Shown here: positions 50,518-61,694 of the stretch, in pieces
Numbering within the stretch: position 1 is the first letter of the stretch
Layout of the letters: every line of letters begins with the position of its first letter
Origin: Archilochus colubris
Lineage: Eukaryota > Chordata > Aves > Apodiformes > Trochilidae
Reading direction: 5' to 3'
Assembly: GCA_023079485.1 (NCBI GenBank)
Contig: CM041086.1
Coordinates: 12,842,401 to 12,906,400, forward strand
DNA length: 64,000 nt
Made by a program: the position numbers and the translations under genes
The notes under the pieces: model-generated
The model's database searches: none
What the model was told of the DNA's origin: nothing
The model's input: the letters and a program-made list of their open reading frames with translations, nothing else

Positions 50518-53100
50518 AGTTTTTCCCCATACATGCTTAAGTGTCCAAAAAGTTTAGAGAGGCTTTCACTGGTTACCACAGACTTATCAGGCCTAACTTC
50601 AAGGAAAAAAAAGAACAGAAGTTGATAAACTATAATTTGCACCAGTTCCTTTCACATAATCTCATCAGCTAGTAACAAATAAAGGTTAGTGCATTTTAAT
50701 GCTGTCCTTTCTTTCTGCCATTATTTTAATATAAATACAGACTAAACCAAAGAGGGGGAAAGAAAGATATACATAGAGGACTGCAGAAGTGCCAAATAAA
50801 ACTTCCACTGAAACAACATGAAAAAAAGTCTGTCAGATGTTGTCACTGGTTAAAAATTATACTGCTGTTACTAGAAAAATGCCAGTTTGCCTTCAATACA
50901 GGAATACACAGGCAAAGACAAGGTCAGTGCAAGAAACTGACTGATAAAATAGGGAGATGACATTTTATTCAGACTGACAAAGAAATACGTGTGTACTTGA
51001 GACAAAGCTAGTCTCATAAAAATAAGTAAAAAACCCCACAACAAACCAACCAAAAAAAAAAAAACCAAACCAAAACCACAAGAAATTTCTTGGAGCAGCA
51101 GCTACAGCACAGACTGCAGCACTGATTCACTCCTGTTAAGGAACTGCTGCCAAATGCACTCAGAATCAACCACAACTTTGTCAGGCAAGGCTTACAGACT
51201 GATAAACCAGCCCATATTATCCTGCTCTTGCAAATCTTTCTTCACTAACATCCTGACACCACCGTGCCTGCAACCTTATTCCTGCTACTGCAATAAATCA
51301 CCTAAAAGGAAGCCCCAAAGTCACTTCATGGATCTGAGTAAGCTACAGTGATTTGCCAGTGCAAACTACTGCCCTTGCTTTTCCCCACTCTTCCTCATAG
51401 CCAGGAGCTCTTCAAGCATCAGAAATGTGTTTCTCATCATGTAAGTGTATACAAAGCCCAGTATTATTCACTGGCTGATCCACTGCCTTGCTGCTCGGCA
51501 GGAATCGACCCTGTTATCTTAGCTTTAGGTTTTCTATGTTCCAACTGATAAATCACAAGGGATCTGACATTCAACCCCTTTACCAAAGTTTAATTTTCCT
51601 TTAAGACCTTCTGCCAGAGTTATAACATCAGGAACACGTTTGCCCTTGCACTAGGGTTTCCTATGATAACTGCAGGCTGAGGTGTCCTCTGCTACCTGCA
51701 GGCCTTTATTCTGTGATCATGTGTTCTGATAACCCTGACATACACACATACAAAAAAATAAAAACCCAAAAAACAAACAAGCAAAAAAACCCCACACATG
51801 AACCAAGATACTGACCTGGGACTCTACAGCTCTGTGATCACATCCCAGTTCTGCTGAGGAATTCCTGTGAAACCTACCAACTTCCTATATCTCAAGGGTG
51901 TAAAATAATACAGTAATTTAGAATGGATTGAAGCTGCTCAGGACCACAACAGGCCATCAGATCACCTGCTCTGGTCTGTGCTAACTATATGTGGCTGAAG
52001 CATCTCTTCCAGGAAGACACCTGGATCTGGTTTGAAAACACCATGATACAAAATCCTGCCACTTCCCATATTTTTGCTTCCATTTTGTTCCATTTTGCAT
52101 TCCCATTTGCTCCATTCCTCACTCAGTTACTGTCTGAAAGGGAAGTCAGTGCCAGATACTGTTATTTCTGTAAGCATTCCTCTAGTAGATTCCCATTCTT
52201 TTAGCATCTAGGTGGCTTTGTGGGGCTCAGGTTTTTTTTTCTTGCTCACTTATAATTCAGGTGACTCTCAGTCATTTTTTTTTAATAAAATACATAGCTT
52301 GAGCTTTTTGTGATCTCTCTCATGGTCACTCATTGCTAGACACTTCCTCCAGCCCCCAAGTAATGTTTATTGCAATATTCTAACACTGTCCAGTGTAAAA
52401 CAGATGAATCCCAATCCCTTACAGAGTATTAATTTGGTCAGTGCCATACAGAGCCATCAAGTCCTTTAAGCCTGCTTTCTATCAGCACTTAAACAAACTT
52501 AGACTTTAGGAAAAGACTAACAGCCTGACAATACCCAATCTGAAACACTCACAGAGACTATATGAACAAAATGCAAGTGGCAAGGATAAGTTGATCCAAA
52601 GATGCCCCTCATGTTTGCTCAAACAGTTCTTACCATCCCCAGTTTCCCAGCTGGTCACTCACTGAACATTGCAACTGTCTCCAACACCATCAGCTGGGGC
52701 AGGGAAGAGCTCTAGCTTGGAGGAAAATAAAATCGTATTTTGTCAGGTTACTTTTCAGGCAGTTGATTTCCCTGCTCTGGTGCACAGTGCAGCCCCGGCA
52801 GAGCTGGAGGAGAGCTCAAAGCAGAGGAAATATCCTCATACCGCAGAGATGGGTCTGCAAGAGCACCCAGCAGCACACAGCGAGAGTGTGTATTGACCCA
52901 GAGCAGCAGGAAGAGTTATCACACGCAGGGAAAAGGATTTACCAGAACGAGTCGCTTGGAGAAGTTTTAACATGAGGTTTAAAGAGATTTTCGACGGGAC
53001 TAGTTTGTTCTCTGAAGAGCAGAGATGGTCAGAAGTGCTGCTGCTCATCCAAATACCTCAGGAACGGGGACATTTTGAAGCAAACGCTCCCAACGCCACC
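50518..53100. other. Intergenic, no gene seen
   Basis: AT-rich, with A/C-only runs near 51025-51080 and 51755-51795. GC content rises from about 52.65 kb towards the CpG island. Confidence 0.7.
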
Positions 53101-53765
53101 GCTTCGGTGCTGCCTGTCCTGGGGTGGGGATAAAAGAAACCACAAGCAGAACTCATCACCTCCAGGGACGCGGCTGCCACAAGGTCGCAGTCTCTCTGCC
53201 CAGCAGGAAGGCACCCGAGCCCCGGCGGGACCAGCGGGCACCGCAGCTGGGTCACCGCACCGCCGGCCGGAGAGAACCCCGGGGGGCGGCTTCAGCCGGA
53301 GCTGAGGAAGGGAGGCATTGGTAAGGCCCGACCCGCTCTGCTGCCCCAGCCCCTGTGAGGGACCGGGCGACCACCCCTGCATCCCCGGGCCCTGCTCCGG
53401 GCTGCTGGATCGCCTCTGAACCGTACACCCGACGGGCCAGGAAACCTCCGAGCCCAGCGACCCTCGGTGCCACCCCGCGCAGGACAGGGGAGGGGACGAG
53501 GAGGTGACTCTGGGGAGTCGAGACCGACACCCGCCCGACACCCGCCAGGCCGGGCTGCGGGCTCCGGACAGCCCCACCGGAGCTGCCGGGAACCTCTCCA
53601 CAACCCTCGGTACCCCGGCAGGCACCGCCCGGGCCGCTCCACATCGCCGAAGCCGCGGCGCCAGCGGCTCGGGCTGTCCCTGAAGGAGCGGGACACCGAG
53701 CCCATCCACCCGCACCGCACCGCAGCACCTCCCGCAACGCCGGGCGCCCTCAGCCGGTAGCTCCC
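53100..53765. promoter_or_regulatory. Orphan CpG island between PGRMC1 and SLC25A43
   Basis: Strongly CpG-rich with long stop-free frames on both strands, as expected from composition. A plus-strand splice-donor-like GCATTG|GTAAGG is present at about 53320. No recognised gene starts here. It could be the promoter of a lncRNA or unplaced gene, an alternative promoter of SLC25A43, or an enhancer-type island. Confidence 0.6.
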
Positions 53766-53789
53766 CGCTCCCACATCCAAGGGCTGCCC

Positions 53790-54466
53790 AGCAAAAAGGG
53801 ACCTGGATGCGTTGATTGACATCTGGCTGAACATGAGCCAGCAGTGTGCCCAGGTGACCCAGAGGGCCAGTGGCATCCTGGCCTGGATCAGGAACAGCGT
53901 GGCCAGCAGGAGCACGGAGGTGATTTTACCCCTGTGCTGATCACTGGTGGGGCCACACCTCGAGTACTCTCTGGGGGTTTGGGCCCCTCACTGCAGAAAG
54001 GACATTGAGCTCCTAGAGTGTGTCCAAAGAAGGGCAAGAAAGCTGATGAAGGGTTTGGAGCATTGAGTCTTAGGAGGAGCAGCTGAGGGAGCTGGAGGTA
54101 TTCAGCCTGGAGAAGAGGAGGCTGAGGGGAGACCTCATCACTCTCTACAACTCCCTGAAAGGAGGTTGTGAAGAGGTGGGCACCCATCTGTTCAGTGAAG
54201 TTACAAGTGATAGAACAAGAGGTAATGGGCTCAAGGTGCACCAAGGGAGGTTTAAATTGGATGGTAGGAAGACTTTCTTCACTGAAATGGTTATCAGACA
54301 TTGGAACAGGCTTCCCAGGGCAGTGGTGGAATCACCATCCCTGGGAATATTTAAGTGGTATAGACATAATAATTAGGGGTATGGCTTATTTAAAGTCTCG
54401 TCAGTGTTAGGTTATGTTTGGACTCGGTGATCTTGGAGGTCTTTTCTACCCGAAGTGATTCTGTGA
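53790..54466 (+). mobile_element. CR1 LINE, longest copy in the window (about 680 bp)
   Basis: A 5'-truncated CR1 covering the last part of ORF2 and the 3' UTR. The plus strand, broken by stops and frame changes, encodes pieces such as [39 protein letters not shown] and [18 protein letters not shown]. It ends with GGACTCGGTGATCTTGGAGG and a GTGATTCTGTG tail. The reverse transcriptase is non-functional. It abuts the orphan CpG island. Confidence 0.92.
54054..54376 (+). pseudogene. Broken C-terminal part of CR1 reverse transcriptase ORF
   Basis: The longest surviving stretch of the CR1 coding region, in more than one frame, with stops (for example TGA/TAG around 54064-54072). The readable frame at 54176-54376 keeps the conserved end motif [15 protein letters not shown]. 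No catalytic YxDD region is present in this truncated copy. Confidence 0.8.
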
Positions 54467-57109
54467 GGAGCTAACCTCCATCTTGTATTTAGAGATAGAA
54501 CATAGAGAGCTGTTCCTAGGGAAGGTAGGAAACTTTCATAGTTTTGTTTCAGAAATAGCAGCAATACAACCTTGTTTATTGCAGATGGCTGCCTTTGTAG
54601 GTCTGACTCATGAAACTAATTTGTGGACTGCTGAAACTTTCTTTCCCTGAATACTGATGTGATCAGAGGCGGGTGATGTGATGAAAGGCGGGTCACCTGT
54701 ACAACCACATTCTAGCCAGGAGCAGCTGAATAATGGATTTGAACACTGCCATCCTCTGGCTGGATGCACAGGAAACTTGTTGAACTTAAGTTTCTTTAAG
54801 GTAATATTAAAAAGTACCTGGTGATGTTTTGGTTTGGTTTTTTTTAACTTTCCTGTCAGGACTTTCTAAGCAGCCTGTATAATGATAGTTTTGATCTCCA
54901 GCAGGGTTGTTACCTCAGGTGGTTTTGTTTAGAGGCCATTAAAAAAAAAAAAAAAAAAGAAAAAGTTCTTAGTCCAACAGATAAATTTTATCTGTAAGTT
55001 TTTCAAAATACAAGCTGTCTGACCAGAGAAAATACAATGATTTGTACAGAAAGTCCAGAATATACACTCCTCAATATAATTCTACTTTACAACATTTCTG
55101 AGCTATGCTTAGAATGTGTATCCAAGGCATTAATTCTACCGTGAGCTTTTTGTTACAGACACAGAGGTTGAAGAAGACTTGGTTGCTTCCTTTTTCTGAA
55201 GCCTGCTGTACAACCCACAGAGCCAGCTGGCAGTGTGAATCCCTCAGAACAGACAGGCAGGCTTGTGATTAAACCACAGGAGTGGGAGTATGAGGTTTTA
55301 TTTCTGGCTCAGTCACAGCCATTGCAGGTTATCACAGGCAAATCTCCCAATTTTCAGTGTCTGTCATTGCTTACAACCCAGCTGCTTGCTGGAGTGGCTT
55401 CTCCTTCCACCACCAAGGAATAAATTGATCTGGGAGTCTCCAGCGAATGTTCTGGATTGCAGTGGCAACTGAACACCTCAGAGCAGCACTAAATCTAAAG
55501 CTTTTCTAAAATGGGGGTGGCACAGGCCATAAATGGGTTCTCTGACAGCGTCATTCATTCTCCTTCCCTGATATCAGAACTTTCCCATGACACTTTCAGC
55601 ATATTATTGTTAGGTACTGACATGCCCGAATAGAATGGAATTTAATTTAGGAAATTATAGCAAGCTCCTAGACCACCTCTACTGATAAAACCAGTGTGTG
55701 ACAAAATTCAGTGCTGTATACACGGTATACACTGTTCTTTATTAACTACAGCCATGCAAAACAAAGTGTAAAGAAATACAGAAATCTTCCAGGAAATAAA
55801 AATCATGTTCATTCCTTATAAAGGACTCAGCTGCACAAAAAGTCAGTTCAGTGAAATTGCATCTCCAAGTGTAATAAAAACACTTTTTTGTATGTATAAC
55901 AAAAGAGAGGAAAGAAAATCAGTGCCCTCAGAGGATTCATTTGTTCCAGTTGTTTTTGCAATGATAGTTTCTGGATACAGGAAACCAAATAGGAAAAAAA
56001 AATAAAATAAACTTGATAGGGCTGGCAGAAAATGGTGAAAAGAAACTGCAGGTTCAAGTATTAATTTTTATTAATACTTAATATTAATACTTAATATTAA
56101 TATCTTAGATACTGCTAGTGACATCCATTTATTTATGTATTTACTGATTAATCACTTTTTTTTTTTTTTTTGGCAGGTCCATTTCTACAGGACAAAAAAA
56201 TAGCATAAAAACACCCACCCACCACCCCCTTTCCCATGGATTAGATTGTGTGAGGGAAGGCTGAGGTCATCTGCTGATTAATGTTATCAGCCAGAAAAAG
56301 TATGCAAAAACCAACCAAAAATGAGTAATGGAAATGGGAAGACTGGATGGAAAAATCCGGTGCTTTGGAATAATTGTAAGTTGAGGTTTGTCTTGTGCAG
56401 ACGAGCAAGAAAGGCAAACTCATAGAAGAAACATCACTCTTTTATGTTTAAGTCTTCCATTTTCAAGCAGTACTAACGTATAGCAAGTTTATACCTATTT
56501 ATTCTTGTTTTGAATGTTTCCTTTAAATAGCTGAGTTTTTTTCTCCTTGCTGGTGATAAACTTTCCTTCCACCAAGGAAATACAATGCCAGCAATAGCTG
56601 AATTCCTGGCAGCTTTGTCCTTTCCTCTGTTATCAATTTGGGAATCCTGCAGCAGCAGGCATCTTTGCGTATGGTTTTGTTGGATGCACTGTACAGGAAG
56701 GTTTCAGCTTGGAGGTTTTGTTTATTTCTTGGGTTTTGTGTGTCATTGTTTTGTTATATTTCAAGAAACAGAGCAGGCGTCCTGTTTGGAGGAAATCACC
56801 ACTCCTGCCCTCTTGTTGTCTCCTCACTCCGTAGATCCTGGTCACTCCCAGGTCTCTCCCCTCCACAAACCATTTTCCCCGTGTCTCGGGTAGCACCTCA
56901 GTAAAGCCTGAGCTAATTAACCTCCTGAATCTCATTACCGGTATTGACTCCGTCCCTCACTTTCAGCATCCACACACAGCTCCTCGGAAGCACAATTCAC
57001 TTATTTGGGACATGTTTATTTTTGCCTGTGAGTCAGCGGTGTCACAAACAGGTTCAGTGTTACAGCCTGAACGCACCTAACGGGTTTGGGGTGTTTTCAT
57101 GCAAATCCC
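54467..57109. other. Intergenic, no gene seen
   Basis: Contains an 18-base A run (54941-54958), a TTAATACTTAATA duplication (56071-56096) and a T run near 56158-56171. Short ORFs lack coding features. Confidence 0.7.
56071..56100. repeat. Tandem 13-mer TTAATACTTAATA, two copies plus a partial copy
   Basis: Direct repeat of an AT-only 13-mer at 56071-56083 and 56084-56096, followed by TTAA(TA). Also partly self-complementary. Confidence 0.9.
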
Positions 57110-57660
57110 GCCCGAACAGGCCCGGGCCGGGTCGGGTCGGGTCCCGCCGGGTCCCGCCTCACAGGGCCGCGCTGCCGGGCTCCGCCTCACGGCCCTTCCC
57201 CCGCACCGCCCCCCGTGCTGACCGCGCCCCGCCGGCCCGGGCTGGGCCCTGCGGCTGCCAGCTGCGGCAGGGCCGCCGAACCGTGCCGGTCCGGCCCGGC
57301 CCGGTCCGGTTCGGTTGGCTGGCCGGGCCATGGCCACCTGGCGGCGGGACGGGCGGGTGACGGCGCTACAGCAGTTGGGCTGCGCCGGACTGGCGGGAGC
57401 GCTGAGCCTCAGCCTGACGGCCCCGCTGGAGCTGCTGACGGTGCTGGCCCAGGTGGGCACCTGGCACTGCCGGCGGGGGCTGCGCCGAGCCGGGATCAGC
57501 CTCTGCCGAGCCGAGGGTCTGCGGGCCCTCTGGAAGGGGAACCTCACCGCCTGCCTGCGCCTCTTCCCATACAGCGCCCTGCAGCTCGCAGCCTCCCGCC
57601 GGTAAGAGCCAGCCCGGCCCCGGGGGGGGTTCGGCGGGGAGGGTGGGCTCTGGCTCCGAC
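57110..57660. promoter_or_regulatory. CpG island, SLC25A43 promoter and first exon
   Basis: Abrupt CpG-rich block spanning about 200 bp before the start codon, the whole first exon and the donor. Many GC boxes and CCGG-rich runs; no TATA box seen. Confidence 0.85.
57124..57141 (+). promoter_or_regulatory. G-quadruplex motif in the SLC25A43 promoter or 5' UTR
   Basis: Four GGG runs separated by two-base loops (CC, TC, TC) on the coding strand, about 190 bp upstream of the ATG. The motif is seen in the sequence; folding and function are inferred. Confidence 0.6.
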
Positions 57661-60600
57661 CCCTCCTGTGGTTAGGAGAGAGGAGGTGAGGGAAGTGGGG
57701 AGCCTGGCTGGATGGTTGCGTGTCCCCTCTCCCCTCAGACATCTCCCCCGGGTTGGTAAATTAACTTCGTTTATTTAGTTTGCTCGGCGTGTAGCTGCTG
57801 TCAGGGCCCGGCGATGTGCCAGCAACTGCTTGTAAAGTCATTGGCGTTCTTCAGATGATGAAGGGCTATTAAATCTCTTCAACTGCAGAGATGAAGTTGC
57901 CGTGCTAGCTTCGAGTGGGACTCCTGGCATCTGGGTTGTTTTGTTACTGTTGGTTTTGGTTTTTATTTTCAACCAATTTATTTTATTAATGTATATGCTT
58001 TCAAGTACTTATATTGGCTGTATAAGAAAGTAACGCTTCAAATCTTTTACCCTGTCATGCAGCAGTTATGCAAATTTGACCGGGTTTGAAGTCGACATGG
58101 GACATGATTTGCTTAAGATCTTGATTTTAATAACACAGTCATGAAATCCAGGTAGAACTGCACCAGGATCAACATGGAGCAGTGCTGACTGAGCTCTGCT
58201 GACCTCAGATCCCCTTTAGCTGCCAGCATCTTTCAGCCTTTGAGCGGGGGCCTGACTCTTCTCACGCACCAGCCTGTTTTGCCAGCTTGAGGGTTGGGTT
58301 TCTTTCATCTTTTTTTTTTTTTTTTCTCGTCAGCTGTGTGTGCGCTATGCACTTGACATTTCCGCCCAGCTGGGCGCTGGGTTATCCCAGTTCGTGAGCC
58401 TTACTGGGTGGGGAGGAACCCATGGGCTCAGCCTGTGCCGGCCAATCCGGCGCAGCCTCCCGGGGTTTGGTGTTATCAGCTGAGAGTCATCCTCCCAGCT
58501 CTGCCCTTTAAAAAGGGATAGCTGGAGTGACCCTGGAACTGGGTACTTCTGGACACTGGGAACTGGACACTTGTTGTGTCCTTCTGCTTGTAATGCACAC
58601 GGTGGTCGAACAAGGGGAGAGATAATGGTAGTGGGAAAGCAGAAACGACGATTTGGATGTAATTTAAAGTTCTCAGAAGAGTCAGTGTGTTGCAGCAATG
58701 TAAGGAGGTTGATTTTGAGCAAAATAACTTCATTGTTCAGGCAGCTTGAAACAGTGTATTCCCTTTGCGAGGCTGTAGTTTGTCTCTGGCTTGCACAGGG
58801 GGTTCTTTTTGGATTACAAGGGGAAGTAGGCTACCAGGAAACGAAACACAAGTATTTCTTGATCTGTTATTTGGGGATTTTTAAATGTATTGTCAAGTGA
58901 AAGAATGGTGTATAAATCAAGAAACGTTAGAAGAGAAATGTAGCATGGTAACTTTAAGTAAATAGTAATGGCAGCTGCAGAAGGAGCTGAGCTGAGCACA
59001 GTCCCTGGCAAGGCAGTGTGGGGGGAGCTGGCTGAGGAAGGGGGGGGTTCAGCTGATTGCATCTGCAGTCACTGTGTATGGACCCTGTCTTTCCATAGCA
59101 GCTTGAAATGTTATCTGGGTAGTGCCTAGAGCCACCCCACCACCCTTCCCACACGTTTGTGCACACACAAGAAAATCAGGCTGTGTTGCTTTAGAGACTC
59201 TGAGACACAGAGAGAGCTAAATTTATGCCCTTTCACTTATGCTTGGCTGGCCTCTGTTCTGGGCTTGCTGCAGGGCATGAAGCAAGGATCTGTCAGCAGT
59301 AGAGTATGAGCACTCATTTGAAAAAACATCAACTGAGCAAGCAGTGACTTGTAAAAATTTGAAAAATATGTTCCTCTGGACATGGTAGTGCTGTATAGTT
59401 TAAATGTGAATTGTCTGTTTAGGCAGTTTAGCTAATACTTCCAAAGTAAAACATTATTTATCTCCAGCTAAGATTCTCCCTTCAGGTCTTCTTGTTTCTT
59501 GTTGCTTCCATGGCACTTCTCCCTAATGTGAGTGCCCTGTGCACATAAAAAAGTCCTTCTGTGCATCACAAATCCATGAAATGTAGGTTACCCTTTGAAG
59601 CTCTGTGCTTCAACCTCAACATTTCAAAGTTAGACTTAACCTCCTAGGTGTGATAGTGCCTGAACATAAAAGAATTATCTGTGTGGACCTTTCTGTCCCA
59701 ACATAAGCACAGGGGAAAGTTCAGTTGTTCTCAGAAGACTTGTGATGATGTTATCTATGTATTTTTTCTTGCATGATAACTTTGACTGGGGAGGTTTGAC
59801 CAATGTCTCTAAATGAATTTTTTTCATACATGGCACCTTTCATCCTGTAGGTGGAAATAGAAATGCAGGTTCTGTAGTAAAAAATGACTTTAAAAGTCTC
59901 TGGCAAAGCAAACAAATATATAATCTGAGCAATGAGTACTTTATCTCAGTAGCACCAAAACCAAAGCAAACTGCATTTGCAGATTTATATATTCCAATCC
60001 CCGGTTTAGTTGTTACTGATAACGTTGGAATTTCTGTGCTCTTTAAGCTCTTAGGCATGTTTTTTGGACTCTTCTTATATTTCCCCATTCACATGTTCTG
60101 TTTCACAGAGTTTCTTGTGCTGCTTGTAAGGCCTTGGATGAAATACATGTAAAAATTTCAACTCCTGCTGCTGAAGGGACTTATGGGCAGAAGAACAATT
60201 ACATCAGGGATAATCTGCCTTGGTTTCTCATGTGTTTTGTTCATACTGTCATTGATAGTACCCTTTTGTGTGTTTACTGTAGACTTGTTATACTTTTCAC
60301 TGATGAGTTGGGCCATATTTCCCACTGGAGAGCCATCCTGGCAGGAAGTCTGGCTGGGATGGTTGCAACCATCATGACTTATCCCACTGATGTTATTAAG
60401 ACACGGCTCATCGTGCAGAACCGACTGGAACCATCTTACAGAGGAATTCTTCATGCTTTTTACAAAATTTATCATCAAGAAGGACTCCGTGCACTCTACC
60501 GTGGCGTTTCACCAGCTATATTAGGTAAAATAATAATGGCTTAAATCACAGAATTGCACATGGTGCACTGCAGCTCTGTAGTGTGTTCGTTTGCTTACTT

Positions 60601-61694
60601 GATGACAAGAGCAAATCTTGTTCTGTAGAATGCATGTGGATGTACAAGGCACAACAATACTGGTTACCTCTGCTGCCAGTTAGTGCTTTAAATTACAACC
60701 AAGTGCATAGCATTTAATGTATGGTTAGGTTTTCCACTAAATAATCTTTCCTGTCTTTTATAGATGCTCTAGTTGTGATCAGATGCAAGATTTCCACCAT
60801 TCCTAAAAATCTATATATGTAAATATACATACGGTGTTCCTATGTCCTGTCTAGGTGTCAGAGTGTCTCCCTAGCTTTTCAGTAGAAACAGTGTGAGCAG
60901 TAATGTCTAACTGATGTGGAAAGTGAAGATCAGATATTCCTTGCAGGAAAGGACTTTTTAAAAATTTTTTTTACTCTCTGTAGATTTTAAAAATGCCATT
61001 TAACTTTGAGGTCACCTCTTCACAATATGACATTATTAAAAATACATCATAATAGTAAATAATAATAATAATCCCACTGTAAAATTGCTGAGAGCATAAA
61101 ACAAGCAAAGAGGACAAAAGTAGCCCTTATGAGCTTGACTGAAGAAGCAGCTCTGTTTACCTGTACAGCTGCTGTGGTTGGGTTGGACTGAAGAAAGGAG
61201 CTTGTCAGCAGAGAGAACCTGGAGGAAGAGCTGACCTGTCATGAGACTGGAGCAGTTACCAACATGCATATTTTGCATATTTCTATATGTAAATATGTTC
61301 TCTGACCATGACATCTAGACGCTATAATATTGGGTGTTTGGTGGTAAACCAGTGACTAAAAAGTCAAGTTCCTCAAAATATAAAATATTCATCTGGTTTG
61401 AACAATGTGAGGTGTAAAGTGGCAGCAGCTTATCCCATCTTTCTGGGGAATGTGATCAGCAGTTTTGTTTTCTTAGTGTACAGTGTGTTGGCATAAACTT
61501 TCTCTCTGGTTTGCTTTCTAGGTGCTGTTCCATTTTCTGCAGGCTCATTTTTGGTTTACATCAATCTGGACAAAATCTGGCAAGAACCCATAGTTCATTT
61601 CACTCCCCTTCAGAACTTCATAAATGGCTGTGTCACAGCTGCTGTGGCACAGACACTTTCTTTTCCCTTTGAGACTGTCAAGAGGAAGATGCAG
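57330..61694 (+). CDS. SLC25A43: Mitochondrial carrier SLC25A43, 5' part (exons 1-3); continues past window end
   Basis: Coding exons are 57330-57601, 60283-60524 and 61522-61694, with GT-AG junctions (donors GTAAGA, GTAAAA, GTACAG; acceptors TGTAG, TCTAG) and consistent phase. They encode residues 1-229 of a protein of about 340 aa in human. It belongs to the SLC25 family of six-helix inner-mitochondrial-membrane carriers; the substrate of SLC25A43 is not firmly established. Seen: three carrier repeats with signatures PLELLT (residues 32-37, no basic residue at the last position, as I recall for human), PTDVIK (125-130) and PFETVK (220-225). The start MATWRRDG matches my recollection of human; an in-frame ATG at 57315 would add five residues. 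No exon for the rest of repeat 3 or for the C-terminal tail was found before 64000, so the gene is cut by the window. The gene lies about 14.6 kb downstream of PGRMC1 on the same strand. Confidence 0.95.
57602..60282 (+). other. SLC25A43 intron 1
   Basis: CpG-rich start, then ordinary sequence. It has a T run at about 58310-58325 and a G8 run near 59040. No repeat family or RNA gene recognised. The acceptor is TGTTTACTGTAG. Confidence 0.85.
60525..61521 (+). other. SLC25A43 intron 2
   Basis: AT-rich, with an AAT-type microsatellite at 61048-61073. The acceptor is TTTGCTTTCTAG. Nothing else recognised. Confidence 0.85.
61048..61073. repeat. (AAT)n microsatellite, interrupted
   Basis: AATAATAGT followed by AAATAATAATAATAAT inside SLC25A43 intron 2. 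Confidence 0.85.

Noticed and set aside
53029..53915. ORFs of 161-228 codons on the minus strand at 53 kb
   Set aside because: Composition-driven frames in a CpG island, partly reading antisense through the CR1; no recognisable domain.
57077..57778. ORFs of about 220-230 codons on both strands overlapping SLC25A43 exon 1
   Set aside because: Shadows of the real exon and its GC-rich flanks.
60134..60544. 136-codon ORF around SLC25A43 exon 2 taken as a separate gene
   Set aside because: Only the part from 60283 matches the carrier; the 5' extension is intron read-through before a good acceptor (TACTGTAG).
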